Assembly (NCBI RefSeq): GCF_008370255.1
Contig: NZ_SEUI01000002.1
Span: 42,555-106,554 of the forward strand
Origin: Pseudoalteromonas sp. FUC4
GTDB taxonomy: Bacteria; Pseudomonadota; Gammaproteobacteria; Enterobacterales; Alteromonadaceae
Direction of reading: 5' to 3'
Length of the DNA: 64,000 nt
Shown here: positions 56,407 to 64,000 of the stretch, piece after piece
How positions within the stretch are numbered: the first letter of the stretch is position 1
How the letters are laid out: every line of letters starts with the position of its first letter
The notes under the pieces: generated by a model
The model's input: the letters and a program-made list of their open reading frames with translations, nothing else
The model's database searches: none
What the model was told of the DNA's origin: nothing
Program-made: the position numbers and the translations under genes

Positions 56407-57268
56407 TAGACGTTAAAATCTTTCATTTTTAACTTTATATATTCTTCATAAAATCTCTTTATGACACGCTCAGCTACTGACTTATTAAATGCTATATAAT
56501 TGCCAGCAAACTTAGGAAGAGGCAATTCTTGCACTTCACTACTTCATTTGCTCTATATTCAAAAAGCTCCAGCTATACTTTATTGTAACTTTTGAGCCTA
56601 AAATTAGATCAATTTTTCTTTTAAAAACAAATCTATATATTGTTTTTAGTCTTCAAAAACTAGTAAGTTTTCACCCATTCTAAAACCAATTTCATCTACA
56701 AATCATTCGTATATACCCCCTATTACTATTCCTAAAGAAAACTGCTTTGCATCTTTTAGATTATTTATACCAATCCCAATAAATAGCTTATCCATTTTAC
56801 TTGCTAAAACAACTCATTTCTTTGTTGTCAATTTCGCAAAGGGAACAACCATTTACGCCTAGAACTGAATTATTTTTTCGGCGTAAAATTTAGACCACAT
56901 ACTTAATGGAATTGGTATAACTTACTTATCAGCTTTGAGCTTATAAAAGAAAGTTTGACTCGCGCCTAGCGGCCCAGCCCAATAAAATGGTGGGTCACGT
57001 TCGATGTTTTTAATTATTGAAACAATGCCAAAGTAAGGGGCTTTTAAACTAAGTTATAAGCACACTTCCAAAGTAGCAATTTAAACTCGCAGGTTATATC
57101 AATAGCTGTGCAAATATCTTTTACAATATTGAGAGTACTACTAACAAGCTGGTCTTTGTCGTTTTGAAATTATAAGGGAGAAATGTTCGGTATAAATTAC
57201 AAGCTTAAACTCACTTGCATTAGCACAATGGCTTAGAAGAATAGAAAAACGAATATTAGGAGGGGCTA
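56407..57268 (-). pseudogene. Decayed solute-binding-protein gene interrupted by a MITE
   Basis: Pieces in all three minus-strand frames spell one SBP_bac_3-like protein: a signal-peptide end and strand LLSHCANASEFKLVIYTEHF (about 57185-57250), IVKDICTAIDITCEFKLLLW (about 57080-57140), FGIVSIIKNIERDPPFYWAG with PLGASQTFFYKLKADK (about 56930-57040), then past the MITE KDAKQFSLGIVIGGIYE, FVDEIGFRMGENLLVFED, KRKIDLILGSKV and LPLPKFAGNYIAFNKSVAER near the end. Several in-frame stops and shifts separate them. Stop TAA at 56407. Not functional. Confidence 0.8.
56766..56920. mobile_element. MITE-like element, TACCAAT family (155 bp)
   Basis: Inverted termini TATACCAAT and ATTGGTATAA, with some internal pairing just inside (CAATAAA; TTAATG). 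No coding capacity. Inserted in the solute-binding-protein pseudogene, whose coding remnants resume on both sides. Confidence 0.75.
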
Positions 57269-57341
57269 AATAATAGCAATATCATTTAGTTAATTTACAT
57301 TGATAATGGGCGTTGCTTGGTTTGAGTCAAATTTCAGACAC

Positions 57342-57368
57342 AAAAAAAGCGCCTTAAGCGCTTTTTTT
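57342..57368 (-). terminator. Intrinsic terminator after the cold-shock gene
   Basis: AAAAAAAGCGC CTTA AGCGCTTTTTTT-type stem; works on either strand, positioned just after the minus-strand csp gene. Confidence 0.8.
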
Positions 57369-57389
57369 CATTTTACTTAAAAAGTAAAA

Positions 57390-57599
57390 TTATACAGCTG
57401 TGATGTTATCAGCTTGTGGACCTTTTTGACCTTGTGAAAGAGTGAACTCTACACGTTGGCCTTCAGCTAAAGTTTTGAAACCTTCGCTTTTGATTGCTGA
57501 GAAATGTGCGAAAACGTCTGGGCCATTTTCTTGCTCGATGAAACCAAAACCTTTAGACTCGTTGAACCACTTAACTGTACCTGATACGATGTTAGACAT
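57390..57599 (-). CDS. Cold-shock-domain protein (CspA/CspE family)
   Basis: A 69-residue single-domain RNA/ssDNA-binding protein and RNA chaperone. RNP1 is KGFGFIEQ and RNP2 is [22 protein letters not shown] is the usual opening. The ATG at 57599 has TATCAGGATATT upstream; a start 36 bp earlier adds residues foreign to the family. A strong promoter lies about 180 bp upstream, leaving a long leader typical of cold-regulated csp mRNAs. Confidence 0.93.
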   Translation of the reverse strand: MSNIVSGTVKWFNESKGFGFIEQENGPDVFAHFSAIKSEGFKTLAEGQRVEFTLSQGQKGPQADNITAV

Positions 57600-57759
57600 T
57601 GTAATATCCTGATATAAAATAAAAAATATGCTCATAAGAGCGGGTGTAGCAAAAAATGAGATGGTACTTTAAAAACTTCAGGACGGTACTACAAGTATTA
57701 CTTATACAACATCGAAATGGAGATTTATAGCTTACATGCTTTCTTTCTAGCTGCAGCCC

Positions 57760-57787
57760 ACTATATAGATTTTTTAAAACATGTCAA
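57760..57787 (-). promoter_or_regulatory. Sigma-70 promoter of the cold-shock gene
   Basis: On the minus strand TTGACA (57782-57787), 16-bp spacer, TATAGT (57760-57765). The predicted start near 57753 gives a 5' leader of about 150 nt before the csp ATG. Confidence 0.7.
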
Positions 57788-57839
57788 GTACCTATCTATA
57801 ATCAGAGTAATAAACAACCAAAGTCGCTTTTATTGGTTA

Positions 57840-58556
57840 TTAAAATTCAAACTCTAATGCGAGCCTAAAACTATGATTTTTTTCTGATTGGCTTATCTCA
57901 GTGATAAAACCCGCTTCCCACTTTAATTGCTTTTGCCCATCAAAACGCTGTAAACCTATAAAACCTGGGCCTATACCAACAAAGTCTTCCCCTACATACA
58001 CCTCAATAGACGGCTGAAAAGCAGAGCGATATCGATAGCGATATTGTGCTCTAAACTCACTTTCCCATTCATTTTTAATATCCTGCCCCCATTCATAAAC
58101 CAAAAAAGCATTTAATGTTAGGCTTGTTTTTCCAAATTCTTTTTCGATAACAAAACCCGAGGTTGCCTCAAATACATCTTCGTTATGCTTTTTCTCAAGC
58201 TCAAATAATGCGCCCCAATCAGCCCATAACTTACCTTGCTCAATTAGTTGCCAGCGTAGTTCAAGCTCATAAGCTTCTAAACCAAAGTCGCCGTTATCAT
58301 CTCGCTCACCAACTATGTAACCTTCTAATGCCATTGTATCGTTAATAGCTCCACCACCACCCAAACGCTGCGCGAGTATGTTGCCACTATCTGTTTGGTG
58401 CGACACTAACCGCCATTCAAACTCTCGCTCAAAAGGTAAAACATAGGGGTGATATACCTTATCAACAACGATTCCATCGGCCTTTGCTGGGATTGAGAAT
58501 ACCAATAAACAAAAAACGGTAAAGCTAAGCGCTAAATATAGGTTGAGTGCTTTCAT
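57840..58556 (-). CDS. Outer-membrane-like beta-rich protein, 238 aa
   Basis: A signal peptide (MKALNLYLALSFTVFCLLVF, cleaved after KADG region) precedes a mature chain of alternating aromatic beta strands (REFEWRLVSHQTD, ALEGYIVGERD, ELELRWQLIEQGKLWADWG) ending in FRLALEFEF, the terminal Phe typical of outer-membrane barrels. Not matched to a named family. Last gene of a nine-gene operon; its ATG overlaps the stop of the FTR1-like gene (ATGA). Might be an outer-membrane partner of the cupredoxin/FTR1-like pair (inference from position). Confidence 0.72.
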   Translation of the reverse strand: MKALNLYLALSFTVFCLLVFSIPAKADGIVVDKVYHPYVLPFEREFEWRLVSHQTDSGNILAQRLGGGGAINDTMALEGYIVGERDDNGDFGLEAYELELRWQLIEQGKLWADWGALFELEKKHNEDVFEATSGFVIEKEFGKTSLTLNAFLVYEWGQDIKNEWESEFRAQYRYRYRSAFQPSIEVYVGEDFVGIGPGFIGLQRFDGQKQLKWEAGFITEISQSEKNHSFRLALEFEF

Positions 58557-59293
58557 ACACGCTCCTTAGTTATTGAGGCCGAAATAACATAACAAAGTAA
58601 TAAAAATATCACGCTACTTGTACTATATATAAGTACACTCATTAGATCAGGGGTAGCCTCGTAACCAACAAGAGCACGCAATACGCGGCCTAGCTCAGAG
58701 TTTTCGTTTAATAAATCACGTAAATCCCACACGGTTGCGGTGTTGGTAATTAAATCTATTTGGCTTGCCAAATCCAGTGCAACTAATAACTTAGCCGCGC
58801 TGTTAAAAGCAAGCAAAGTAAAATGCGGATACATACCAAAGCGGTGCTTAATTGCATTCATTAAAAAGTACAGCAATACGCTAAAACTTAAACAAATTCC
58901 AACACCTAATAAAGTGCCAATAAATAAGCTTTGCCCTGCATCATTATTTTGCCAAAAACTGGTGAGGTAAATAATATAGTGGCTTAAATACAATGTTATT
59001 GTGCTTATAACAGCAATATAGAAAGCCGCTGATTTTTGCTTTATTGCAAATACTAATACGGCAATAAATATAGTAATACAGAGCCCTATTTGTGAGTACT
59101 CTAACCCTTGGTGCTCAAACCACTGGCTCACCCACGACGCACTTTGCATGTACAAAAACGACATGAGCGCGCCAATTAATAAAGCAGACCCTATTTTAAA
59201 AGCGCTTTGTTTTTTAACTACTTGTAGTAGCACTAATAAAATAGCCACCGGTAGTAATTGATTAAGGATCATGACTAAACTAGTTATTAGCAT
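58553..59293 (-). CDS. FTR1-like polytopic membrane protein lacking the iron motif
   Basis: 247 residues from the ATG at 59293 (AAGGGG 6 nt upstream), overlapping the cupredoxin gene by 14 bp. Six or seven membrane helices. Size, topology and position after a cupredoxin suggest the FTR1 iron-permease superfamily. However, the first helix, where FTR1 has the iron-binding REGLE, reads MILNQLLPVAILLVLLQVV, and I find no second RExxE. It may be a non-iron relative or a partner that has lost the site. Family assignment is tentative. Confidence 0.55.
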   Translation of the reverse strand: MLITSLVMILNQLLPVAILLVLLQVVKKQSAFKIGSALLIGALMSFLYMQSASWVSQWFEHQGLEYSQIGLCITIFIAVLVFAIKQKSAAFYIAVISTITLYLSHYIIYLTSFWQNNDAGQSLFIGTLLGVGICLSFSVLLYFLMNAIKHRFGMYPHFTLLAFNSAAKLLVALDLASQIDLITNTATVWDLRDLLNENSELGRVLRALVGYEATPDLMSVLIYSTSSVIFLLLCYVISASITKERV

Positions 59294-59633
59294 GCTGCGC
59301 CCCTTCATCACCAACTATAACAACGCCCCTTGCTGTATTTGGCGAAAACTCACCAAAAAATTCGTAATGCCCTTTACTCAGCGGTCCTATATAAATAATG
59401 CTTTTACGATTTGGGTAGAGTACTTTTTCTCTGTTTAGATCAAAGCTATCAAACTCTTCTGGTGTGCTATCTTGGTTTTCGATCAATAGTTTTACTTTTT
59501 TATTTGCGGGAATTGTAATTTGTGAAGGATAGAACAAATGATCTTTTAAAATAATAAGGTACTCTTTACTCGCCGCGTTAAACGACAAAAATAACAAACA
59601 ACAAAGGCACTGATTAAATAAACGTTTAGTCAC
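59280..59633 (-). CDS. Cupredoxin-domain periplasmic protein
   Basis: 117 residues with signal peptide (LFNQCLCCLLFLSFNAAS). The mature part is a cupredoxin fold of the type found in FTR1 iron-uptake operons: HLFYPSQITIPANKKVKLLI, then STPEEFDSFDLNREKV, then GHYEFFGEFSPNTARGVVIV. The PEEF...DLNREKV block is characteristic. The C-H-M copper ligands of blue-copper proteins are absent, so acidic residues may bind the metal. Overlaps both neighbours (8 bp with the kinase, 14 bp with the FTR1-like gene). Confidence 0.75.
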   Translation of the reverse strand: MTKRLFNQCLCCLLFLSFNAASKEYLIILKDHLFYPSQITIPANKKVKLLIENQDSTPEEFDSFDLNREKVLYPNRKSIIYIGPLSKGHYEFFGEFSPNTARGVVIVGDEGAQHANN

Positions 59634-60945
59634 TTTTTACTCCTGTAAAAGTAACCTTAACGGTTAGCCCACCTAAATAACTATTCGCTAGATGAATAGT
59701 TGCGCCATAAATAGCAATTATGTGTTGAACAATAGCCATACCTAAACCGGCACCTTGCTCGCCAGATGGATGCTGATCGCCACCTACTCGATAAAAACGA
59801 TTGAATATTCGCTCTTTTTGCTCTTCAGTCATACCCGCACCAGAATCATCAATTTGCCAGCTATAGCTGTTATTATTTGATGCTAATTTAATTATTATTT
59901 GACCATTATTGGGGGTGTATTTTATAGCATTGCTAAGTAAATTAGCGATGAGTGTGGTTAATGTAAACTCATCACCATTAATTACAAAATCATCACCTTC
60001 AAGACTAATAGTTTGGTTTTTTTCATCTATTTTGTCGTATTGCTCCGATACGACTTGTTGAGTAATCGTTAGCAATGATTGTTCGCTAAACTGCCTCTGC
60101 CATTGTTCAGGCTGAGTGCGCCCTAAAATTAGCATTTGTTCGACAATATTACTTAAGCGATTAATGCCCTGCGACATAGCTTGTAATTCTTGATGGTCTT
60201 GCAGATTACTTTGTTTATTAGCCAAATTATGTACGTTAATTTTTAAACTACTAAGCGGGGTACGTAATTCGTGAGCTGCATCTGAGGCAAAAAATCGCTC
60301 CCGTAAGTAAGCGGTTTCTACGCGTTTAAATAAGTCGTTTAAACGATTAATAACCGGTTTAATTTCTTCGTCAGTTACTTGCCAGTTAATCGGCGTAAAG
60401 TCGTTAGCTTGGCGAGACGCTAACTGCTTAGATAATCGAGTAAGAGGGGCTAATGCGTATTTAACAAAAAAGCTAATAAAAATAGCAAGCAGAGGGACTG
60501 CCCATAGCATAGGTAACATTGCAGATAAAATAACGGCTTCAGCTAATTCAAAACGCTTTGCCATAGGTTCAGCAACGATGATTTTACGGGTGTTTTTACT
60601 CATCACAAATACCCGCATACGCTGCCCTGCTACATTGGCAGTTTGAAAGCCCTCGCTAAAACTAATTTGGTTATTTGATAAACTCGATGAGCCACTAAGT
60701 AAACTATTATTTTGCCAAATTTGATACAACAACTGAGCACTATTATTACTTACTTGTACTGCATTTGTGCTTAGTGCTAATGGTTGCTCAATTAAAACGC
60801 CAGCCACTATTTTAAGTTCATTATCAAGCAAGTTTTCGCCGTGGTGCATGCTTTTTTGATAGCCTTTTACTAAAGCTAAAAAGCAAGTTAGCACCATCAT
60901 TGAAAGTAAAATTAAGGTCAGGCGTTTACGAATAGACATTTTCAA
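59626..60945 (-). CDS. Sensor histidine kinase, QseC/PmrB-like
   Basis: A 439-residue membrane kinase: first membrane helix LTLILLSMMVLTCFLALV, a periplasmic loop of about 120 residues, second helix AMLPMLWAVPLLAIFISFF, HAMP-like linker, HisKA with the phosphoacceptor in AAHELRTPLSSLKIN, N box LLSNAIKYTPNNG, and ATP-lid motifs DDSGAGMTEEQ and GAGLGMAIV. Directly downstream of its response regulator (20 bp). Likely senses a periplasmic metal or lipid signal relevant to the operon (inference). Confidence 0.9.
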   Translation of the reverse strand: MKMSIRKRLTLILLSMMVLTCFLALVKGYQKSMHHGENLLDNELKIVAGVLIEQPLALSTNAVQVSNNSAQLLYQIWQNNSLLSGSSSLSNNQISFSEGFQTANVAGQRMRVFVMSKNTRKIIVAEPMAKRFELAEAVILSAMLPMLWAVPLLAIFISFFVKYALAPLTRLSKQLASRQANDFTPINWQVTDEEIKPVINRLNDLFKRVETAYLRERFFASDAAHELRTPLSSLKINVHNLANKQSNLQDHQELQAMSQGINRLSNIVEQMLILGRTQPEQWQRQFSEQSLLTITQQVVSEQYDKIDEKNQTISLEGDDFVINGDEFTLTTLIANLLSNAIKYTPNNGQIIIKLASNNNSYSWQIDDSGAGMTEEQKERIFNRFYRVGGDQHPSGEQGAGLGMAIVQHIIAIYGATIHLANSYLGGLTVKVTFTGVKSD

Positions 60946-60965
60946 CCTCGAAAAACAAATACACT

Positions 60966-61625
60966 CTAACGCTTACCAACCACGTAGCCAATGCCACGTA
61001 AGGTTTTAATAAAATCGCTAGGGAATTTTTTACGAAGATGATGAATATGCACCTCTATGGCATTAGAGCCAACTTCTTCACCCCATTGGTAAAGTTTGTT
61101 TTCGAGTTGTTGTTTTGATTGCACCCTTCCCTGATTTTCCATCAGCGCTTTTAAAAGCATGTATTCTTTTCGCGGCAGTGTAAGTGACTGCCCACTTAGT
61201 GTAACTGTATGAGCTGATGTATCCATGACTACATCACCACAGCGCAATAAGCTTGATTGTGTTTGGTTAATGCGCCGGCTTGCTACACGTAATCGAGCAA
61301 ATAACTCAGCAGGGTCAAACGGCTTTGCAAGGTAATCGTCAGCGCCCATATCTAGCCCTTGGACTTTGTCGTCAATACTGCCGCGAGCAGTTAAAATAAC
61401 CACCGGAATAACTTTTTTTTGTGCTTTAATATGCTTTAAAACTTGCGAGCCGTCGCCATCAGGTAATCCTAAATCGAGAATAACAAGCTCAATTTCATCA
61501 CTAGAAAGGCACTCTAAGGCATGCTTAACTGTGCCACTATGCTCTACGCTGTAGCCCTCTTGACGCAAAGAGCGAATAAGCCCTTGCGCCACTAAATGAT
61601 CGTCCTCAACGAGTAATAAATGCAT
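60966..61625 (-). CDS. OmpR-family response regulator, QseB-like
   Basis: 219 residues: receiver domain with acidic pocket EDD (7-9) and phosphoacceptor Asp51 (LVILDLGLPDGDG), then a winged-helix DNA-binding domain (about 125-219; VGSNAIEVHIHHLRKKF is the recognition helix). It sits between a TPR-protein gene and its cognate kinase inside the operon, so autoregulation of the whole unit is likely. Confidence 0.92.
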   Translation of the reverse strand: MHLLLVEDDHLVAQGLIRSLRQEGYSVEHSGTVKHALECLSSDEIELVILDLGLPDGDGSQVLKHIKAQKKVIPVVILTARGSIDDKVQGLDMGADDYLAKPFDPAELFARLRVASRRINQTQSSLLRCGDVVMDTSAHTVTLSGQSLTLPRKEYMLLKALMENQGRVQSKQQLENKLYQWGEEVGSNAIEVHIHHLRKKFPSDFIKTLRGIGYVVGKR

Positions 61626-61632
61626 TATGTGT

Positions 61633-62280
61633 TTATCTTTTTAGTTTTTTATCTACTTTTACCAATAGCTGGCTTATTGCTTGTTGGCGATATTTATCTG
61701 CTTTTGCACGAGTATCACGAATGCCCGCGGCTTGTGCTACAAGTAGTCGTGCTTTAGCTTGTTTATAATCGCCTTCGTCATACAAATATTCACCGTATAA
61801 GTAATTAGTATCAATGCCTTCGAGATTAAAAGCGAGCGCTTGTTTAAATAATTTTTCAGCTTTGTCGTCATCACCAAAACCAATTGGCCAGCCAGGTACT
61901 TTGCTGTAAAGCGTTGCAAGGCTTGCGTAAGCTGAGCCATTTAATGCACTGCCATCAATCGAGAGTGCATTTTCAAGTGACGCTTTAGCCTCTTTTGCTA
62001 AACCAAGTGCGCCCAAGCCTCCTTTTGCGCCAGCAAAGCTGGCTAACACAATGCCATTCCAAATATGTGTTTGCGCCGAGCTTGGATAGTTTTTAACAAA
62101 TAACGCGCTTTGCTCACTTAGTTGTGTAAACGCGTCAATTTGCGCATCGTCTTGAAGTTCGTAATTAGCAATTGCCCACTTTTGTTGAATATCGCTTAAG
62201 TCTTGCGCTTCATCTGCGTGCACTGCGGTTGCAAATACAGAGGTTAGTATTAAATAAAATGCGAGTGTAAATTTATACAT
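61633..62280 (-). CDS. Periplasmic TPR-repeat protein
   Basis: 215 residues with signal peptide (MYKFTLAFYLILTSVFATAVHA). Helical repeats follow: SAQTHIWNGIVLASFAGA, AKEAKASLENALSIDGSALN, AYASLATLYSKVPGWPIGFG, DDKAEKLFKQALAFNLEGI, TNYLYGEYLYDEGDYKQAKA. Probably a scaffold or binding protein in the periplasm. 8 bp upstream of the response regulator. Confidence 0.8.
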   Translation of the reverse strand: MYKFTLAFYLILTSVFATAVHADEAQDLSDIQQKWAIANYELQDDAQIDAFTQLSEQSALFVKNYPSSAQTHIWNGIVLASFAGAKGGLGALGLAKEAKASLENALSIDGSALNGSAYASLATLYSKVPGWPIGFGDDDKAEKLFKQALAFNLEGIDTNYLYGEYLYDEGDYKQAKARLLVAQAAGIRDTRAKADKYRQQAISQLLVKVDKKLKR

Positions 62281-62301
62281 AATTTTGCCCTTGTGTGTTT
62301 G

Positions 62302-63072
62302 TTAACTTAAAAAACGTTTAATTTTAGGAAGTTGCTTTGCAATAGCGTTATCAACAATGCTTGGGAATACGCCATTTATGCGTGCAAATAATTTTTCAGG
62401 AAAACCAATAAAGCGCCTTGCTTGGTTTGAACTTATAAGTGTTAATAACTCTTGAGCAACTAATTCTGGCGAGTCCATTTTATTACCGAGTTCTTTATTC
62501 ATTGCACGCGCTTTACTGCTATTAATAGATGTATCTGTTGCTCTTGGTGCTAAATAGGTCACTTTAACGCCTGAGCCATTTAACTCACGCGAGAGCGCTT
62601 CTGTAAAGCCACGTAAACCAAATTTACTGGCGCAATAAAGCGTTTGAAACGGGTAGCCAATACTGCCAAAGGATGATCCCACGTTAACAATAGTGCCTTT
62701 GGTATACGCTAACTGCCCTAAAAATAGCTGGCATAACTTAATAGGCACCGACAAATTAGTAATGAGCATATTATCTATTTGCTCATTACTTGTGTGCTCA
62801 AGGCTTTGCATTGTATTTATACCTGCGTTATTAATAAGTAATTTAACGCCGCCGAGTTGCTTGGCTTTTATTGCTAGGTTAATACGTGCTGTATCGTCGG
62901 TTAAATCGCCCGTAAATATTTCACTGTCTGGGCATGCACTGCTCAGTTTTTCAAGGGCTTGAGTATTTCGCCCTACAAGCAGTAACTTCCACCCTTTTGC
63001 ATATAGGGCTTTAGCAATAGCTTGCCCTATCCCGCCTGTTGCACCAGTTAATACACATAAAGAGCAACTCAT
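62302..63072 (-). CDS. Short-chain dehydrogenase/reductase
   Basis: A 256-residue SDR. NAD(P)-binding TGATGGIG (9-16), NNAG at about 82-85 (LINNAGIN), catalytic Ser near 135 in VNVGSSFGSIGYP, and the YxxxK pair in YCASKFGLRGFTEAL. The usual Tyr precedes CAS-K. Its start overlaps the stop of the diiron-oxidase gene (ATGA). In this setting it may reduce a fatty aldehyde or ketone made by its neighbours (inference). Confidence 0.9.
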   Translation of the reverse strand: MSCSLCVLTGATGGIGQAIAKALYAKGWKLLLVGRNTQALEKLSSACPDSEIFTGDLTDDTARINLAIKAKQLGGVKLLINNAGINTMQSLEHTSNEQIDNMLITNLSVPIKLCQLFLGQLAYTKGTIVNVGSSFGSIGYPFQTLYCASKFGLRGFTEALSRELNGSGVKVTYLAPRATDTSINSSKARAMNKELGNKMDSPELVAQELLTLISSNQARRFIGFPEKLFARINGVFPSIVDNAIAKQLPKIKRFLS

Positions 63073-63758
63073 GCCAATTTGCCTTGCGCACTTGCTTTAA
63101 AAAAGGGCTCGTCATCGAGTCCACGAAATATATCGCCGTATAAACGATAAAAGCGCTTTGCACCATGAATTATGGCTTGTTGATCCGTCTCGTCTGTTAT
63201 TTGGTTCATAAGGTTTTCAAAAAACTTTACATGCTCTATATCAAGCGCGCCGTGAGAGGTTAAATAACTAAATGCTTTTTTAGGTAAGCCCACAGCATTT
63301 GAAATATTTGAAGCCGCGCCATCAGCAAGCGCTATAGAAGTGCCTTCAAGCACATGCACCATGCCAAAAAAGCTCAATGGATTTTTACGTGTAATGGAGT
63401 CGTACGCATACGACACCATCATTTCGGTAGCGTATTGTGGCTGACTACACCGCACTGTCTCTTTGTCAAAACCACAGGCTGCAATATCATTAAGTACCCA
63501 CTCTTGATGACCAATCTCTTCTTCAATGTATTCTGCTACTGCTTCGCGCAGCCATTCTTGATCGTCGGTTAATCGTGCACCAACCGACATCATTAATGGC
63601 ACAGTATGCTTAACATGATGATACGCTTGCGCTAAAAACGAGGCGTATTCTTCAAGTGATGCTTCGCCTTTAAAAACACGCTGAATAATCGGCGCTGCAA
63701 GCAGGTAGTTTTGCTCTTGTTTAGTTTGCTCTTTAAGGGTGTTAAAAAAATCACTCAT
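63069..63758 (-). CDS. Haem-oxygenase-like diiron oxidase (iron-containing redox enzyme family)
   Basis: A 229-residue all-helical protein of the TenA/PqqC/UndA superfamily. The expected six-ligand diiron set of the HDO group is visible: Glu81 and His84 (EEEIGHQEW), Glu138 (VHVLEGTS), His169, Asp173 and His176 (SHGALDIEHVKFF). Known HDOs activate O2 to cleave or oxidise fatty or amino acids (UndA, BesC, SznF). Overlaps both neighbours by 4-8 bp, a sign of tight co-expression with the acyl-CoA-synthetase-like gene and the SDR. Thiaminase (TenA) activity is unlikely, since these ligands are kept. Confidence 0.82.
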   Translation of the reverse strand: MSDFFNTLKEQTKQEQNYLLAAPIIQRVFKGEASLEEYASFLAQAYHHVKHTVPLMMSVGARLTDDQEWLREAVAEYIEEEIGHQEWVLNDIAACGFDKETVRCSQPQYATEMMVSYAYDSITRKNPLSFFGMVHVLEGTSIALADGAASNISNAVGLPKKAFSYLTSHGALDIEHVKFFENLMNQITDETDQQAIIHGAKRFYRLYGDIFRGLDDEPFFKASAQGKLA

Positions 63759-64000
63759 TAATTACTTCTCCAAGTCGGTAAAATTTATCAAACACAGTAT
63801 GGTACTGCTTACTTATGGCATCTCGTTTTGGGCGATTATTTGTGGTTAATAATCCTTGTTGCACACTTAATGGGGCAGCTAAACGATGCCACTTTTGAAT
63901 TCGAGCATAGTCGGGTAGTTGTTTATTGATTGTGTTAATGTATTGCACTAACGCTGGGTTACTTAGCTTTAAATCGGCATAAATAATGGCGGTTAAAAAA
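63751..64000 (-). CDS. AMP-dependent (acyl-CoA) synthetase-like enzyme, C-terminal part, cut by the window edge
   Basis: The frame is open to the last base of the window, so only the C-terminus is seen. IIYADLKLSNPALVQYINTI, NKQLPDYARIQKWHRLAAPL, then LTTNNRPKRDAISKQYHTVF match the last beta-alpha unit of adenylate-forming enzymes; the Lys of RPKRDAI corresponds to the catalytic lysine region. It would activate a carboxylic acid, probably fatty, for the downstream oxidase and reductase. The first gene visible in the operon; more genes may precede it outside the window. Confidence 0.75.
   Translation of the reverse strand, partial: FLTAIIYADLKLSNPALVQYINTINKQLPDYARIQKWHRLAAPLSVQQGLLTTNNRPKRDAISKQYHTVFDKFYRLGEVINE

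Overview
The window reads as a chromosomal segment of a marine gammaproteobacterium of the Alteromonadales, most like Pseudoalteromonas. This is an inference from gene content (deoD-deoB opposite udk-nupC, ybiT, arfA plus arfB, katG, NDH-2), from low GC, and from several families of dispersed palindromic repeats. No rRNA or tRNA gene was found.

Layout. 0-15.9 kb is metabolic: a LysR regulator divergent from a GST/oxidoreductase pair, an HNH-like gene with an in-frame UGA, anmK, a GNAT enzyme, a CurA-like reductase with a second GST, a chemoreceptor, a RecQ-family helicase, NDH-2 and a DUF2235 hydrolase. 15.9-32 kb is an accessory island packed with short palindromic repeats. It carries two NERD proteins, a periplasmic metallopeptidase pair, a frameshifted uracil-glycosylase-like gene, a 1050-residue PLD-helicase-DUF3427 protein, a putative abortive-infection membrane protein, a complete three-gene ABC-three-component (ABC-3C) conflict operon with an alpha/beta-hydrolase effector, and a methyltransferase-HNH pair. 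32-56 kb returns to core functions: tandem periplasmic solute-binding proteins, ybiT, arfA, a TonB receptor, a divergent kinase/regulator pair, hemH, fpr, arfB, katG, and nucleoside salvage (deoD, deoB, udk, nupC). 56.4-57.3 kb holds a decayed solute-binding-protein gene split by a MITE, then a cold-shock gene. 57.8 kb to the right edge is one tightly overlapping minus-strand operon: acyl-CoA-synthetase-like enzyme (cut by the edge), haem-oxygenase-like diiron oxidase, SDR, TPR protein, OmpR/QseC-type two-component system, cupredoxin, FTR1-like membrane protein and a beta-rich outer-membrane-like protein.

The most unusual signal is non-coding. Three full copies and one truncated copy of a roughly 260-330 bp element (19.3, 19.7, 21.6 and 29.8 kb) have diverged in sequence while nearly all their helices are kept by paired changes. 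This points to selection on a folded RNA or single-stranded DNA shape. The shorter GTAG-headed palindromes around them behave the same way (REP-like). Two MITE families with different terminal repeats also share an internal core at identical spacing with a covarying hairpin. The ABC-3C operon is the clearest defence-type protein system; it follows a class already described from comparative genomics, and its activity here is inferred.
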